From Crocinitomicaceae bacterium (GTDB lineage: Bacteria > Bacteroidota > Bacteroidia > Flavobacteriales_D > Crocinitomicaceae), in the NCBI GenBank assembly GCA_022448165.1, contig JAKVAS010000001.1, positions 1-40,912 on the forward strand: a stretch of DNA of 40,912 bases, in the 5' to 3' direction. A program made the position numbers and the translations under genes. Shown here in pieces: positions 25,673-33,994 of this stretch. Within the stretch, counting starts at the first letter, position 1. Every line of letters begins with the position of its first letter. Below the pieces are notes generated by a model that saw only the letters and a program-made list of their open reading frames with translations, searched no databases and was not told the DNA's origin.

Positions 25673-25680
25673 GTAGTTCA
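25655..25680. repeat. Inverted repeat at the 5' side of the degenerate tRNA
   Basis: TGAACTACA and TGTAGTTCA form a perfect 9-bp inverted repeat with an 8-base loop. The left copy is part of the D-arm of the tRNA-like sequence; the right copy stands where the acceptor strand and flank should be. Confidence 0.8.
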
Positions 25681-25771
25681 TTCAGACAGCAGTTTTTAGA
25701 TGTTAATCCAACAATTGTCAATCACTGGCCACCTTTAATCAACCCTGAGTAAACTCAAATCGGTTATCACG

Positions 25772-25847
25772 TCGGGTAAGCAGGATTCGAACCTGCGTGC
25801 TCCTCAATCCAAATGAGGCGAGATAGACCTGACTCCTCTACTACCCG
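25772..25847 (-). tRNA. tRNA-Pro (anticodon UGG)
   Basis: Acceptor CGGGTAG/TTACCCG, D-stem GAGG/TCTC, anticodon stem CCTCA/TGAGG with loop TTTGGAT (UGG), T-arm GCAGG-TTCGAAT-CCTGC, discriminator A. Complete cloverleaf. Confidence 0.93.
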
Positions 25848-25930
25848 ATTAAAAAAGCACCAACTCTTAGGTTTCAGAACTCACGTTCAAGAGACAGTCA
25901 AACGTAAAAACCAAGCCGTAGTGCTTTTAG

Positions 25931-26013
25931 TGGAAGTGGTAGGATTCGAACCTACACGCCTCGTGAGGACCTGATTTACAGTCAAGCGAGCCAGCCAGTT
26001 GCTCAACACTTCC
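25931..26013 (-). tRNA. tRNA-Tyr (anticodon GUA)
   Basis: Acceptor GGAAGTG/CACTTCC, anticodon loop CTGTAAA (GUA), long variable arm TCCTCACGAGGCGT as expected for Tyr, T-arm GTAGG-TTCGAAT-CCTAC, discriminator A. Confidence 0.95.
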
Positions 26014-26090
26014 AGTGCTTTGAAACTTGATGAACTTGCCAAACTCATCAAGTTTCTTGGACTTTCGTCCTCCTTTCAATATCTAATCTT

Positions 26091-26180
26091 AGATGAGAAT
26101 CGAGATCATATAGAACAGATTTCCACCACAAAATAGCATCATATACAATCTGTTTCCTTAGCCATTCGGCCACCTCATCT
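26091..26180 (-). pseudogene. Degenerate class II tRNA-like sequence (between Ser-UGA and Tyr tRNAs)
   Basis: The ends pair as an acceptor (AGATGAG with CTCATCT), and GGTGGCCGAATGGCTAAGG is a Ser/Leu-like D-arm. Length (about 88-90 nt) fits a class II tRNA. The interior does not fold: no normal anticodon stem-loop or T-arm is visible. Instead AACAGATT and AATCTGTT enclose 25 bases, and ATATGAT occurs twice. It looks like a wrecked or rearranged tRNA-Ser/Leu. Confidence 0.6.
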
Positions 26181-26185
26181 TACTG

Positions 26186-26271
26186 CGGAAGGAGTGGGAA
26201 TTGAACCCACAAGGCCTCATCGGCTCGACAGTTTTCAAGACTGCTGCAATCACCTATTTGCTTGCCCTTCC
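26186..26271 (-). tRNA. tRNA-Ser (anticodon UGA)
   Basis: Acceptor GGAAGGG/TCCTTCC, anticodon stem GCAGT/ACTGT with loop CTTGAAA (UGA), long variable arm around CGAGCCGATGAGGCCTT, T-arm GTGGG-TTCAATT-CCCAC, discriminator G as usual for Ser. Confidence 0.93.
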
Positions 26272-26292
26272 ATTTTTTATCTTAACTATGAG

Positions 26293-26379
26293 CGGAGAGC
26301 AAAGGAATCGAACCTTCAACACGTTGTCGTGCGTCCACTTAGCAGGTGGGTGTAACTAACCAATATTTACCTACTCTCC
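26293..26379 (-). tRNA. tRNA-Ser (anticodon GCU)
   Basis: Acceptor GGAGAGT/GCTCTCC, anticodon stem CCCAC/GTGGA with loop CTGCTAA (GCU), variable arm CGCACGACAACGTGTT, T-arm GAAGG-TTCGATT-CCTTT, discriminator G. It is the first tRNA of the minus-strand array. Confidence 0.92.
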
Positions 26380-26505
26380 ATTTTTTGCGTAAGTCACGTT
26401 TTCAAATACCAAACAGCCATGCTAGTATTATTCATCTAACCACTTATCTTCCCGATCAATCATCAAAAGCTATCGCTTTTTCTTTAAAATTTTATGCATA
26501 AAAAA

Positions 26506-26527
26506 AGCACCTCGGACTGGAGATGCT
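26506..26527 (-). terminator. Terminator of the 41-codon small gene
   Basis: On the minus strand AGCATCTC pairs with GAGGTGCT over a 6-base loop, followed by seven Ts. It separates the small gene at 26553-26678 from the tRNA array. Confidence 0.82.
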
Positions 26528-26552
26528 TTCTAAGTTGATTGTATAGTTGCAT

Positions 26553-26678
26553 CTATACCTCAATAAGAATCTCCTTTATATCGTTATTACTCGGCTGAAG
26601 TTCATAGAATCGTAGATCTAACGATTCTTTACTTGAGCATAAATAACTTTGAATACTATGTTTTATGTTTTGTGTCAT
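26553..26678 (-). CDS. Candidate 41-aa small protein with its own promoter and terminator
   Basis: The ORF reads MTQNIKHSIQSYLC through NNDIKEILIEV. It stands between a promoter (TTG-N20-CATCTTTG, ending 22 bases before the ATG) and a strong terminator 25 bases after the stop. The frame extends upstream, but the promoter favours this ATG. The peptide is polar, with no signal or membrane segment. I know no family. The transcript could instead be a small RNA of about 190 nt. Confidence 0.5.
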   Translation of the reverse strand: MTQNIKHSIQSYLCSSKESLDLRFYELQPSNNDIKEILIEV

Positions 26679-26700
26679 ATCATTTATTCTTTCGACGGTG

Positions 26701-26731
26701 CAAAGATGGGAAGCATTTTCCGATATACCAA
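26701..26731 (-). promoter_or_regulatory. Promoter of the 41-codon small gene
   Basis: Minus strand TTG (26731-26729), 20 bases, CATCTTTG (26708-26701): one mismatch to TAnnTTTG, spacing normal. Confidence 0.55.
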
Positions 26732-26923
26732 ACAAAAAACGAACTTATTTTATTGACAGCCAATCAGTTACACAAATGTTTAGGCAGTACTATTTCGCCT
26801 CGCAAATTGCAAGTTTTTTCCATTCACCCAACTGACTGTCTCCCAATTGTTTTCCTTTCTCAACTACTTTCTTTTATGTCTTCTATTTCTATAACATTTC
26901 TCGAAAAAAAATTCAAAAAAAAA

Positions 26924-26943
26924 CGCCCAAACTAATTTGGACG
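26924..26943 (-). terminator. Terminator downstream of the 38-codon ORF
   Basis: On the minus strand CGTCCAAA-TTAG-TTTGGGCG forms an 8-bp stem (one G-T) followed by nine Ts. It may also end the RNA-repair transcript. Confidence 0.85.
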
Positions 26944-26973
26944 CTGTGTTTTATCTTTTCTAAGTATGAATTT

Positions 26974-27090
26974 CTACTTCATAATTCTATTTAAGTGGAC
27001 ACAGCATCTCCGACTTGGAAATAATTCCAGACGTAAGCCTTGAAGTTTACCTCCTCCTATTATCGCTATATATGTACTGTGTATTTTCAT
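26974..27090 (-). CDS. Candidate 38-aa peptide gene at the end of the RNA-repair operon
   Basis: A minus-strand ORF reading MKIHSTYIAIIGGGKLQGLR and then LELFPSRRCCVHLNRIMK. A promoter-like pair (TTG at 27128, GATATTTG at 27106-27099) ends 8 bases before the ATG, and a strong terminator lies about 30 bases after the stop. The peptide has a short hydrophobic stretch, a Gly-Gly-Gly turn and two adjacent Cys. It is too short to assign; chance ORF or small RNA are alternatives. Confidence 0.35.
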   Translation of the reverse strand: MKIHSTYIAIIGGGKLQGLRLELFPSRRCCVHLNRIMK

Positions 27091-27098
27091 TCTTGGTG

Positions 27099-27128
27099 CA
27101 AATATCTATGATTTATTATGGTTTCCAA
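27099..27128 (-). promoter_or_regulatory. Possible promoter inside the end of the DUF6584-like gene
   Basis: Minus strand TTG (27128-27126), 19 bases, GATATTTG (27106-27099), one mismatch to TAnnTTTG. It would drive the 38-codon ORF or a small RNA ending at 26924. Confidence 0.4.
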
Positions 27129-27597
27129 AACTACAACCTTGATTTAGAATCATTCCGCGTAAACCATTACTGTTACTGTTTCCTTCTTTCCCATGTTGAA
27201 TTCGCTTGTATGTTGGAGCTTTTCCACTGTTTTCTATGCTCTCTTTTTCCAACTCCTCTAATATCTCCCGTGAAAACTTAGGCAGTTTTGCTTTATCTCC
27301 TCTAAACTTTACATCTTTTAGAATCCTCGAAGCAGAAAAGTTCATAGATTCTCTATAGAGATCAACACTCTTAACCACGCGTATCTCATTCGAAGGATAA
27401 AACAACCAATATTTCCCTGCTGCATCTATAAAGCCAGCTTCATAGTACAATTCTCCCAACATATACCAAACATCCATTTCCTCAGGACGATTATTTAAAA
27501 CGTTCTGTAATTCAATGTCTGCTTTGAGTTTCATTCCTAAGCCAATCTTTGTGAAAATCCTTTCTAACTGATGATCAAGTTGATACTCTGATTTCAT
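27106..27597 (-). CDS. DUF6584-like protein of the RNA-repair operon
   Basis: A 163-aa cytosolic protein. Its first 75 residues look like one or two TPR-type helical pairs: LERIFTKIGLGMKLKADIEL, then RPEEMDVWYMLGELYYEAGFIDAAGKYWLFYP, which resembles the DUF6584 pattern (short repeat plus an AG-x-YW motif). The rest is charged, and the C-terminus is Asn/Gly-rich and probably disordered. Its ATG overlaps the exonuclease stop (TAATG), so the two are translationally coupled. Placing it in DUF6584 is moderately sure; the function is unknown, though a protein-interaction role is plausible. Confidence 0.6.
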   Translation of the reverse strand: MKSEYQLDHQLERIFTKIGLGMKLKADIELQNVLNNRPEEMDVWYMLGELYYEAGFIDAAGKYWLFYPSNEIRVVKSVDLYRESMNFSASRILKDVKFRGDKAKLPKFSREILEELEKESIENSGKAPTYKRIQHGKEGNSNSNGLRGMILNQGCSFGNHNKS

Positions 27598-28151
27598 TAT
27601 TTATTCCTGTTGTTCACCTTCCATTCACCGAGGTGTTTTTGGAAGACCTTTGTAATGTTTCGCGCATCGTCAATTCCTCGATGGTGCGTTCCTTCTAATT
27701 CAATTTTTTCCATCCAAAGCGCTCCTTTCATTCCGATATGTCTATTCAGGTTTTTAATTTCAGTGTATTGATGCTTCAAGCTTATGTGCTGATTCCCCCA
27801 TTCGGTATTCAATTGATGCAATTTACAATCTTTCTTGAACTGGTTTTTATCATACAATCCCCAACTGCATAGCAAATAGGGGGCTTCTAGGTTAATCCAA
27901 TCCCAAAACGCCTGAATAACCTTTGAAAAGGTTTCGGCTCCATCTACATGATGTTGTTCAATTGTAGTAAGTTCTGTACGAAACGGGGATAGTTCTGGAT
28001 TGAGTGTTGGTTTTACAAACTCACTGAACTCACTTAAAACTGTTCCCGATCCATCGCACATCAACGCACCTATTTCGATAATTTCATTTTGTTTTTTTAG
28101 TCTCTTTTGATCCCAGCACGTTGCTTCTAGATCTAATACTATATATTTCAT
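27597..28151 (-). CDS. DEDDh 3'-5' exonuclease (ERI-1/KapD-like)
   Basis: A 184-aa nuclease that removes nucleotides from 3' ends with two metal ions. Catalytic residues are visible: D7 and E9 in IVLDLEATCWD (Exo I), an Asp in the CSWGLYDKNQF block (D101, Exo II), and H157 with D162 in GTHHRGIDDARN (Exo III, DEDDh type). The lone domain, the compact size and the DLEATCWD start resemble ERI-1/KapD enzymes that act on RNA. It lies between the RlaP-like genes and the DUF6584-like gene, and its stop overlaps the next start. In an RNA-repair setting it could trim broken 3' ends before end-modification and ligation (inference). Confidence 0.9.
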   Translation of the reverse strand: MKYIVLDLEATCWDQKRLKKQNEIIEIGALMCDGSGTVLSEFSEFVKPTLNPELSPFRTELTTIEQHHVDGAETFSKVIQAFWDWINLEAPYLLCSWGLYDKNQFKKDCKLHQLNTEWGNQHISLKHQYTEIKNLNRHIGMKGALWMEKIELEGTHHRGIDDARNITKVFQKHLGEWKVNNRNK

Positions 28152-28203
28152 TTTATTCTTTTTCAGGGAGAGAACTCAAGGTTAAACTCTCTTCTTATTA
28201 TTT

Positions 28204-28404
28204 TTAATCTCTATCTGATAGTTCATCCTTAATCTCTTTCAAGGATGAACGCATATATTTTCCAAGCTCCTGTTTAATTTTAGTCCCTAATTTACCTTCA
28301 GCTCTTCTTGACCAATCACTCTTGTATCTATACGTATCTGCTTCAAACAAACCGAGGGCTAACAAACGTTGCTTTAAACCACCGTTTTTTGATAAAAACC
28401 ATCT
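28204..28404 (-). CDS. Coding-like tail in the -1 frame after the RlaP-like gene
   Basis: Downstream of and overlapping the nucleotidyltransferase stop, the minus strand stays open for about 60 codons in another frame: NGGLKQRLLALGLFEADTYR, then SDWSRRAEGKLGTKIKQELG, and ending SSLKEIKDELSDRD. It is charged, helical and protein-like, but has no suitable ATG. A run of six As at 28385-28390 lies at the crossover. A slip of one base there would join it to the nucleotidyltransferase (FYQK-NGGLKQ), giving about 410 aa. Deleting one A would instead give a 64-aa ORF from an ATG overlapping the gene end. It may be a slippage product, a separate small gene or a sequence error. Confidence 0.5.
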   Translation of the reverse strand, partial: RWFLSKNGGLKQRLLALGLFEADTYRYKSDWSRRAEGKLGTKIKQELGKYMRSSLKEIKDELSDRD

Positions 28405-29438
28405 CTAATTCCAATCAATAATTGGTTAATATTCTCCATATGTGGAAGTTCAGGAAGGTTTGATATCTCATACAAATCATTCAACTCCATTTTTAATGCT
28501 TCGGCCTCTTTTAGCAAGTCATCGTATTCGAATTTACCATCTTTAATATCCAGTAAGTACGCTCTGTCTCGACGCTTCACATTTACTTTTCCTTCCAAAG
28601 CAATTTCCTTTGCCATACGTAATAATCGAAAGGTATGCATCATGTTTTTCGAATCGTAGTTCTTTCCATGATTCATGGTTGTATTGTAACGATTTTCGTT
28701 TCGTTTAGCAACCCAATCCCAATATTCTCGATGCTTTCTGCAATATATTGAGTAACCATCTTTATTGAAGAAGAGCAAAGAAAGCACCTCTTCCCCCTTC
28801 GGAATCATACTTAAGGAAACCTCATTGGACTCACAGCTTTTCACGATTCCTTTGTACGAGATTTCAACGCTATGAAACAGATTATAGCAATCTTTCATAT
28901 GAGGAATACTACTCAAGCCGCAATTCTCTTGAAGTAAATTTGATTTCTGTAAAAAACCCACAGCTGGTATCGACTTCCCTTCATGATACACAAAACAAAA
29001 ATCAAGTACTGACTTTCGTTCTTTCTCTACAGGATTGACAATCTTCTTCTCTAATCCTCTGGCCTTCTTAATCTGTGCATAGGCGTAATTGGCAAAAGAG
29101 TTTTTACACTTTTTCGAAAGGAATATTTCCATTTTTATACGATCAAACAATGAATCTTTGTACAAGACACACTCTTCAGAAACGTTAAGTAATTCCAAAA
29201 TATTTGGATTGTTCTTTCCACAGAGTTCAATGAATTTATTGAGTTCGTAAAACACGACATCATTCGTTTCATTGTTAATTTGACTGATGTAATTCAACGA
29301 GTAATATTGATATTTCGGAAGTATAAATACACCCCGTATGTCAATATCAGAAAAGGGCGTATCTAATCCATACGCCCTGCTTCCGCTGATACATTCAAAA
29401 ATAATATGTCCTGATGCTCTTAATTCTTCAAGTGTCAT
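28374..29438 (-). CDS. RlaP-like nucleotidyltransferase (PF10127), copy 1
   Basis: A member of the DNA polymerase beta nucleotidyltransferase superfamily of the YcgL/RlaP type, linked by genome context to RtcB RNA repair. The 354-aa product has the active-site pattern GSRAYGLDTPFSDIDIRGV (GSR...DxD) at residues 18-37 and a third acidic residue expected near NDVVFYELNKF. The C-terminal half is helical and basic (YNTTMNHGKNYDSKNMMHTFRLLRMAKE), suited to RNA binding. It follows copy 2 with a 4-base ATGA overlap, so both copies are coupled. The reading frame ends QKTVV just after a run of six As, beyond which coding-like sequence continues in another frame. Predicted to add nucleotides or NMP to RNA ends (inference). 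Confidence 0.85.
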   Translation of the reverse strand: MTLEELRASGHIIFECISGSRAYGLDTPFSDIDIRGVFILPKYQYYSLNYISQINNETNDVVFYELNKFIELCGKNNPNILELLNVSEECVLYKDSLFDRIKMEIFLSKKCKNSFANYAYAQIKKARGLEKKIVNPVEKERKSVLDFCFVYHEGKSIPAVGFLQKSNLLQENCGLSSIPHMKDCYNLFHSVEISYKGIVKSCESNEVSLSMIPKGEEVLSLLFFNKDGYSIYCRKHREYWDWVAKRNENRYNTTMNHGKNYDSKNMMHTFRLLRMAKEIALEGKVNVKRRDRAYLLDIKDGKFEYDDLLKEAEALKMELNDLYEISNLPELPHMENINQLLIGIRDGFYQKTVV

Positions 29439-30181
29439 TTTACTAGTTTTAAAAACAAAGCATTGAATGCTTCTAATTCCGCCTTGCGACTTTTCACTTC
29501 TGACTTCAACCGATTATTCTCATCCACCACTTCTTTGGCTAATGCAATCAACCTCGGATTTACATCTTCTTTTCCTTTCTCTTTACACTCGCTTTTCAAT
29601 ACGATCAATTCATCTAATAGTCGTTGATCTTCCGCACTAACCAGTGCATATAGTTCTTTAAAAAGTACTGGAGGCACGATTTCCTTGTTGCGGATCCATT
29701 TTGCGCAAAGCGTTGTTCGTATTGCATAGAAGAAATTTTTCAAGGTCATTTCTTCTGATCCTAGCAATTCATCAAAGCCTTTATTCATGCTGTGATAGTG
29801 AAAAAATCCAGCTACGGGATTAAAGTTCTGAAGTGCAAGTCCCTTCAATTCTTCTAATGCGTTTCCCTTATCGATATATACAATGGGGGAAAATAGCCAT
29901 CCTAAAAAGGAAGCATTCGACTTTGCCAATAATCGAAGTGCTTTTCGAAGGTCCCATCCGGAACCATCTAGCTCATCTTCTGTCATAAATTGTATCGTAT
30001 CAGAAGATTCCCATAAGTTCAAATAATCTTCCTTTGATTGACGGTACACAAATCGGATATCATAATCCGAATCAGGAGATGCAAAACCCCAGGCTCTACT
30101 TCCAGATTCTACCGCAAATAATATTTCTATTTCTTTCTCTTTTTCTACTTCTCGTAGTTTTTCTAATATTCTTGTTTTCAT
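29435..30181 (-). CDS. RlaP-like nucleotidyltransferase (PF10127), copy 2
   Basis: A 248-aa paralogue-type nucleotidyltransferase. The catalytic signature is ILFAVESGSRAWGFASPDSDYDIRFVY at residues 20-46, with DxD at the end. Two further family blocks are GWDLRKALRLLAKSNASFLGWLFSP and FHYHSMNKGF. A coiled or helical tail (VVDENNRLKSEVKSRKAELEAF) closes the protein. It is shorter and more canonical than copy 1 and overlaps it by four bases. Two different copies in one operon suggest separate steps or end types, or a heteromer (inference). A GACACT/AGTGTC hairpin lies in the short leader upstream (about 30202-30231). Confidence 0.88.
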   Translation of the reverse strand: MKTRILEKLREVEKEKEIEILFAVESGSRAWGFASPDSDYDIRFVYRQSKEDYLNLWESSDTIQFMTEDELDGSGWDLRKALRLLAKSNASFLGWLFSPIVYIDKGNALEELKGLALQNFNPVAGFFHYHSMNKGFDELLGSEEMTLKNFFYAIRTTLCAKWIRNKEIVPPVLFKELYALVSAEDQRLLDELIVLKSECKEKGKEDVNPRLIALAKEVVDENNRLKSEVKSRKAELEAFNALFLKLVK

Positions 30182-30244
30182 AGTAGTTTCTTTTAATTAT
30201 TCGACACTATTTCCAAAGGATCAAAAAGTGTCCAGTAAAATGCT

Positions 30245-30784
30245 CTAAGCGCGAGCACATTTCAAATAACTTATCTCTATTAATTCTCCGCTCTTAAAAC
30301 ATTCAATCTTCTCTTCTAGGTTCAAATTCTCGAACGTCTTTTGGATTCGTCTTCCAAAGATCCTTACTTCATTATTTAAATAGGCCCTGTTGTAACCGTA
30401 ATAGGTAGCCCCATAATCTAATAGACAAGAAAGGCTTTCAAAATGATATAGCAGCTCTTCAGGCTCCTTATGATCATAGTAATTCGCGATCGTACTTATC
30501 CATTTTTCCACTTCAAATGTATGTCCTTTCTCCTCCATTACTTTAGCAACATGCTGAGTCTGATAAATCAAGAACTCTTCTCTACTGAAGAATCGAAAAC
30601 AAAGTGCTTCCAACTCCTGAAAAGAATCTCTCGTTTTCAAATTGACCAGTAAGATCTCCAAAACAAGTTCATTCTCCAAGGCATTTTTAATGACAAATGA
30701 ATCACTGTAAAGCCAAGCTTCAAATTCTTCCATAGAAATAATTCCGACTATCACATTGAATACGTTTTCTTTTAGTTTTTTCAT
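30245..30784 (-). CDS. Hypothetical protein of the RNA-repair operon
   Basis: A 179-aa soluble, acidic, mostly helical protein that I do not recognise. It begins MKKLKENVFNVIVGIISMEEFEAWLY, has a middle part FFSREEFLIYQTQHVAKVMEE and ends ESGELIEISYLKCARA-like (KSGELIEISYLKCARA). No catalytic motif, metal site or membrane segment is visible. It lies 27 bases after the Cys-rich small protein and 63 bases before RlaP-like copy 2, all on one strand, so it is probably cotranscribed with rtcB. The EEFEAWLYSD opening recalls some small immunity-type proteins, but I would not name it so. Confidence 0.72.
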   Translation of the reverse strand: MKKLKENVFNVIVGIISMEEFEAWLYSDSFVIKNALENELVLEILLVNLKTRDSFQELEALCFRFFSREEFLIYQTQHVAKVMEEKGHTFEVEKWISTIANYYDHKEPEELLYHFESLSCLLDYGATYYGYNRAYLNNEVRIFGRRIQKTFENLNLEEKIECFKSGELIEISYLKCARA

Positions 30785-30811
30785 AACTCATTTATTTCCG
30801 AAAGAATTAAT

Positions 30812-31183
30812 TCACCAAAGCGGAAACTTGCTTACTCTATCTCCGCAAATTCCTACATAATGTTCCCATGAACACTCAGTAATAATAATTCCCATTTCGT
30901 AACTGCATTTACCGCATACAATGGTGAAATCTTCCATATTTGAATATCCGCAACAGCCATATAATCGCTTGCCATGTGAGGTAAGTATAACATTAAGTTC
31001 TCCCTCTCTCACTAAAAAACTCAGACGCAAACGGCCTTGCATTTCAGCTTCCTCAGCATTCGCAAACCTTCCGTATGGAACTAACTGCTCTTCTTCTCTA
31101 AACTTTAAAGATTCAACCGCAATTTTCTGTAAAGGTCGATTTGTTACCTGATGGTTACATTGTTTACAATACAATCTCATCAT
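30812..31183 (-). CDS. Small Cys-rich (putative zinc-binding) protein of the RNA-repair operon
   Basis: A 123-aa cytosolic protein with two possible zinc sites: MRLYCKQCNHQV at the N-terminus (CxxC), and YGCCGYSNMEDFTIVCGKCSYEMG near residues 73-97 (CC and CxxC). Between them is a beta-rich stretch (LRLSFLVREGELNVILTSHGKR). Zinc-ribbon folds often bind nucleic acid, which would suit the context, but no family is recognised. It starts three bases after the rtcB stop, so it is almost certainly cotranslated with RtcB. Either of two adjacent ATGs could be used. Confidence 0.75.
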   Translation of the reverse strand: MMRLYCKQCNHQVTNRPLQKIAVESLKFREEEQLVPYGRFANAEEAEMQGRLRLSFLVREGELNVILTSHGKRLYGCCGYSNMEDFTIVCGKCSYEMGIIITECSWEHYVGICGDRVSKFPLW

Positions 31184-31186
31184 TCT

Positions 31187-32620
<1,434 letters not shown>

Positions 32621-32625
32621 TTAAA

Positions 32626-32651
32626 CTCCACCAACCGAATTGTTAGTGGAG
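32626..32651 (-). promoter_or_regulatory. Hairpin in the rtcB leader
   Basis: On the minus strand CTCCAC and GTGGAG pair around 14 bases, with AAC/GTT able to extend the stem. It lies 17 bases before the rtcB ATG. A promoter-like CATATTTG sits just upstream, so this would be in the mRNA leader. Confidence 0.5.
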
Positions 32652-32709
32652 CATTTTTTCAACAAATATGTTCATTGGAATAATTGAACTGTACAAATAT
32701 TGAAAAGTG

Positions 32710-32730
32710 CTACGCAATTATTTTGCGTAG
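32710..32730. promoter_or_regulatory. Palindrome in the rtcB/WYL divergent promoter region (candidate operator)
   Basis: CTACGCAA-N5-TTGCGTAG is a perfect 8-bp inverted repeat 36 bases before the WYL gene. TTATTTTG inside it is one mismatch from TAnnTTTG, so a protein bound here would cover the likely promoter of the WYL gene. A second weaker repeat, GTTCA-N10-TGAAC, lies at 32670-32689. Confidence 0.55.
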
Positions 32731-32766
32731 TAAAAAATCAAGTGTATTTTTCCACAAAAAAACTCC

Positions 32767-33813
32767 ATGGCTCAGAACAAAAACGCACTCATTCGCTATA
32801 AAACGATTGACAAGTGTCTTCAAAATCGTTTTCGAACATGGACACTTAACGAACTGATTGATGCCTGTTCTGAGGCACTTTATGAATATGAAGGTCGCGA
32901 TTTTAACGTCAGTAAACGAACTGTTCAGCTTGATATTCAACTTATGCGCAGCGATAAGTTAGGTTACAACGCTCCGATTGAAGTCTATGACAAAAAGTTC
33001 TATCGCTACGCGGATGAAGATTATAGTATTACCGATATTCCATTAAACGAAAGTGATATGAATGTTCTTTCCGAAACGGTGGAAATGCTAAAACAGTTTA
33101 AAGATTTCTCTTTGTTCAATGAACTTGGAGGAATCATAGAGCGTTTGGAGGATAAGATTTACACAGAAAAAACACATCAACCCTCCATCATTCATTTGGA
33201 TAAAAACGAGAATCTCAAAGGATTGGAACATTTGGATGTATTGTACCAAGCGATTCTGAAAAAGATGGTACTCAAACTCGAATACCAATCGTTTAAGGCC
33301 CGTAAACCTTCCATCGTCACGTTTCACCCCTTCATTCTAAAGGAATTCAATAATCGGTGGTTTTTGGTGGGAAAGAAAAAGCGAAAAGCTCCGATAATGA
33401 CACTTGCATTAGATCGAATTATTTCCATCGACTATGATTTAACAATAGACTACATAAATGAAAATTTTGATGGTGCCGAATACTACAAAAATACAGTTGG
33501 TGTTACAGTAATGGATGAAGAGCACTTAGAAAAAGTTGTAATAAAAGTGGACAGGACTAACGCTCCGTATGTACTCACAAAACCAATTCATCATTCTCAG
33601 CGTGTGGTGGAGAAAACCAACAATGGCGGAGTAATTATTGAACTAGATGTTCACCATAATTTTGAATTAGAACGTTTAATTCTTGGTTTTGGAGATACGA
33701 TGGAGGTGTTAAACCCTCCCTACATCAAACGAAGAATTAAACGAAAACTAATTTCAGCACTTGGAAACTATAATGCAACCCAGAAGAAAGAGGTGGAGGA
33801 AGGTATTGGTTGA
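32767..33813 (+). CDS. WYL-domain transcriptional regulator
   Basis: A 348-aa DNA-binding regulator, transcribed away from the rtcB operon. The N-terminal winged helix-turn-helix covers about residues 5-75 (ALIRYKTIDKCLQNRFRTWT, SKRTVQLDIQLMRSD). A helical linker leads to the WYL domain at about 145-230. Its core is YQAILKKMVLKLEYQSF followed by FHPFILKEFNNRWFLVGKKKR, where WFLVG stands for the eponymous WYL. A C-terminal WCX-like extension follows (VVIKVDRTN, LERLILGFGDTMEVL). WYL domains are thought to sense nucleic acid or nucleotide ligands, so it may respond to damaged RNA ends and control rtcB (inference). The palindrome at 32710 is the likely operator. Confidence 0.92.
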   Translation: MAQNKNALIRYKTIDKCLQNRFRTWTLNELIDACSEALYEYEGRDFNVSKRTVQLDIQLMRSDKLGYNAPIEVYDKKFYRYADEDYSITDIPLNESDMNVLSETVEMLKQFKDFSLFNELGGIIERLEDKIYTEKTHQPSIIHLDKNENLKGLEHLDVLYQAILKKMVLKLEYQSFKARKPSIVTFHPFILKEFNNRWFLVGKKKRKAPIMTLALDRIISIDYDLTIDYINENFDGAEYYKNTVGVTVMDEEHLEKVVIKVDRTNAPYVLTKPIHHSQRVVEKTNNGGVIIELDVHHNFELERLILGFGDTMEVLNPPYIKRRIKRKLISALGNYNATQKKEVEEGIG

Positions 33814-33994
33814 TTTAAGTTAACGATGATGCTTCGATCAGTAATTTAAAAAAATTATGACAGCTCTTTTATCACCAAAATGGATAATCTAACTTCTTCT
33901 TTCTAAATTAAGCTTCTATCAAATAAACCCGATAAATCCTGCCCGCTTCTGCAAGAAACCCTGCATCTTTGCGTCCAATAAAATAAAAGATCGC

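Noticed and set aside
26091-26180. Intron-containing tRNA spliced with the help of RtcB
   Set aside because: The total length is already that of a mature class II tRNA, and no bulge-helix-bulge or hidden anticodon arm is visible.
26633-26935. 100-aa plus-strand ORF near the small genes
   Set aside because: It has irregular composition, covers the promoter and start of the 41-codon gene, and no upstream promoter.
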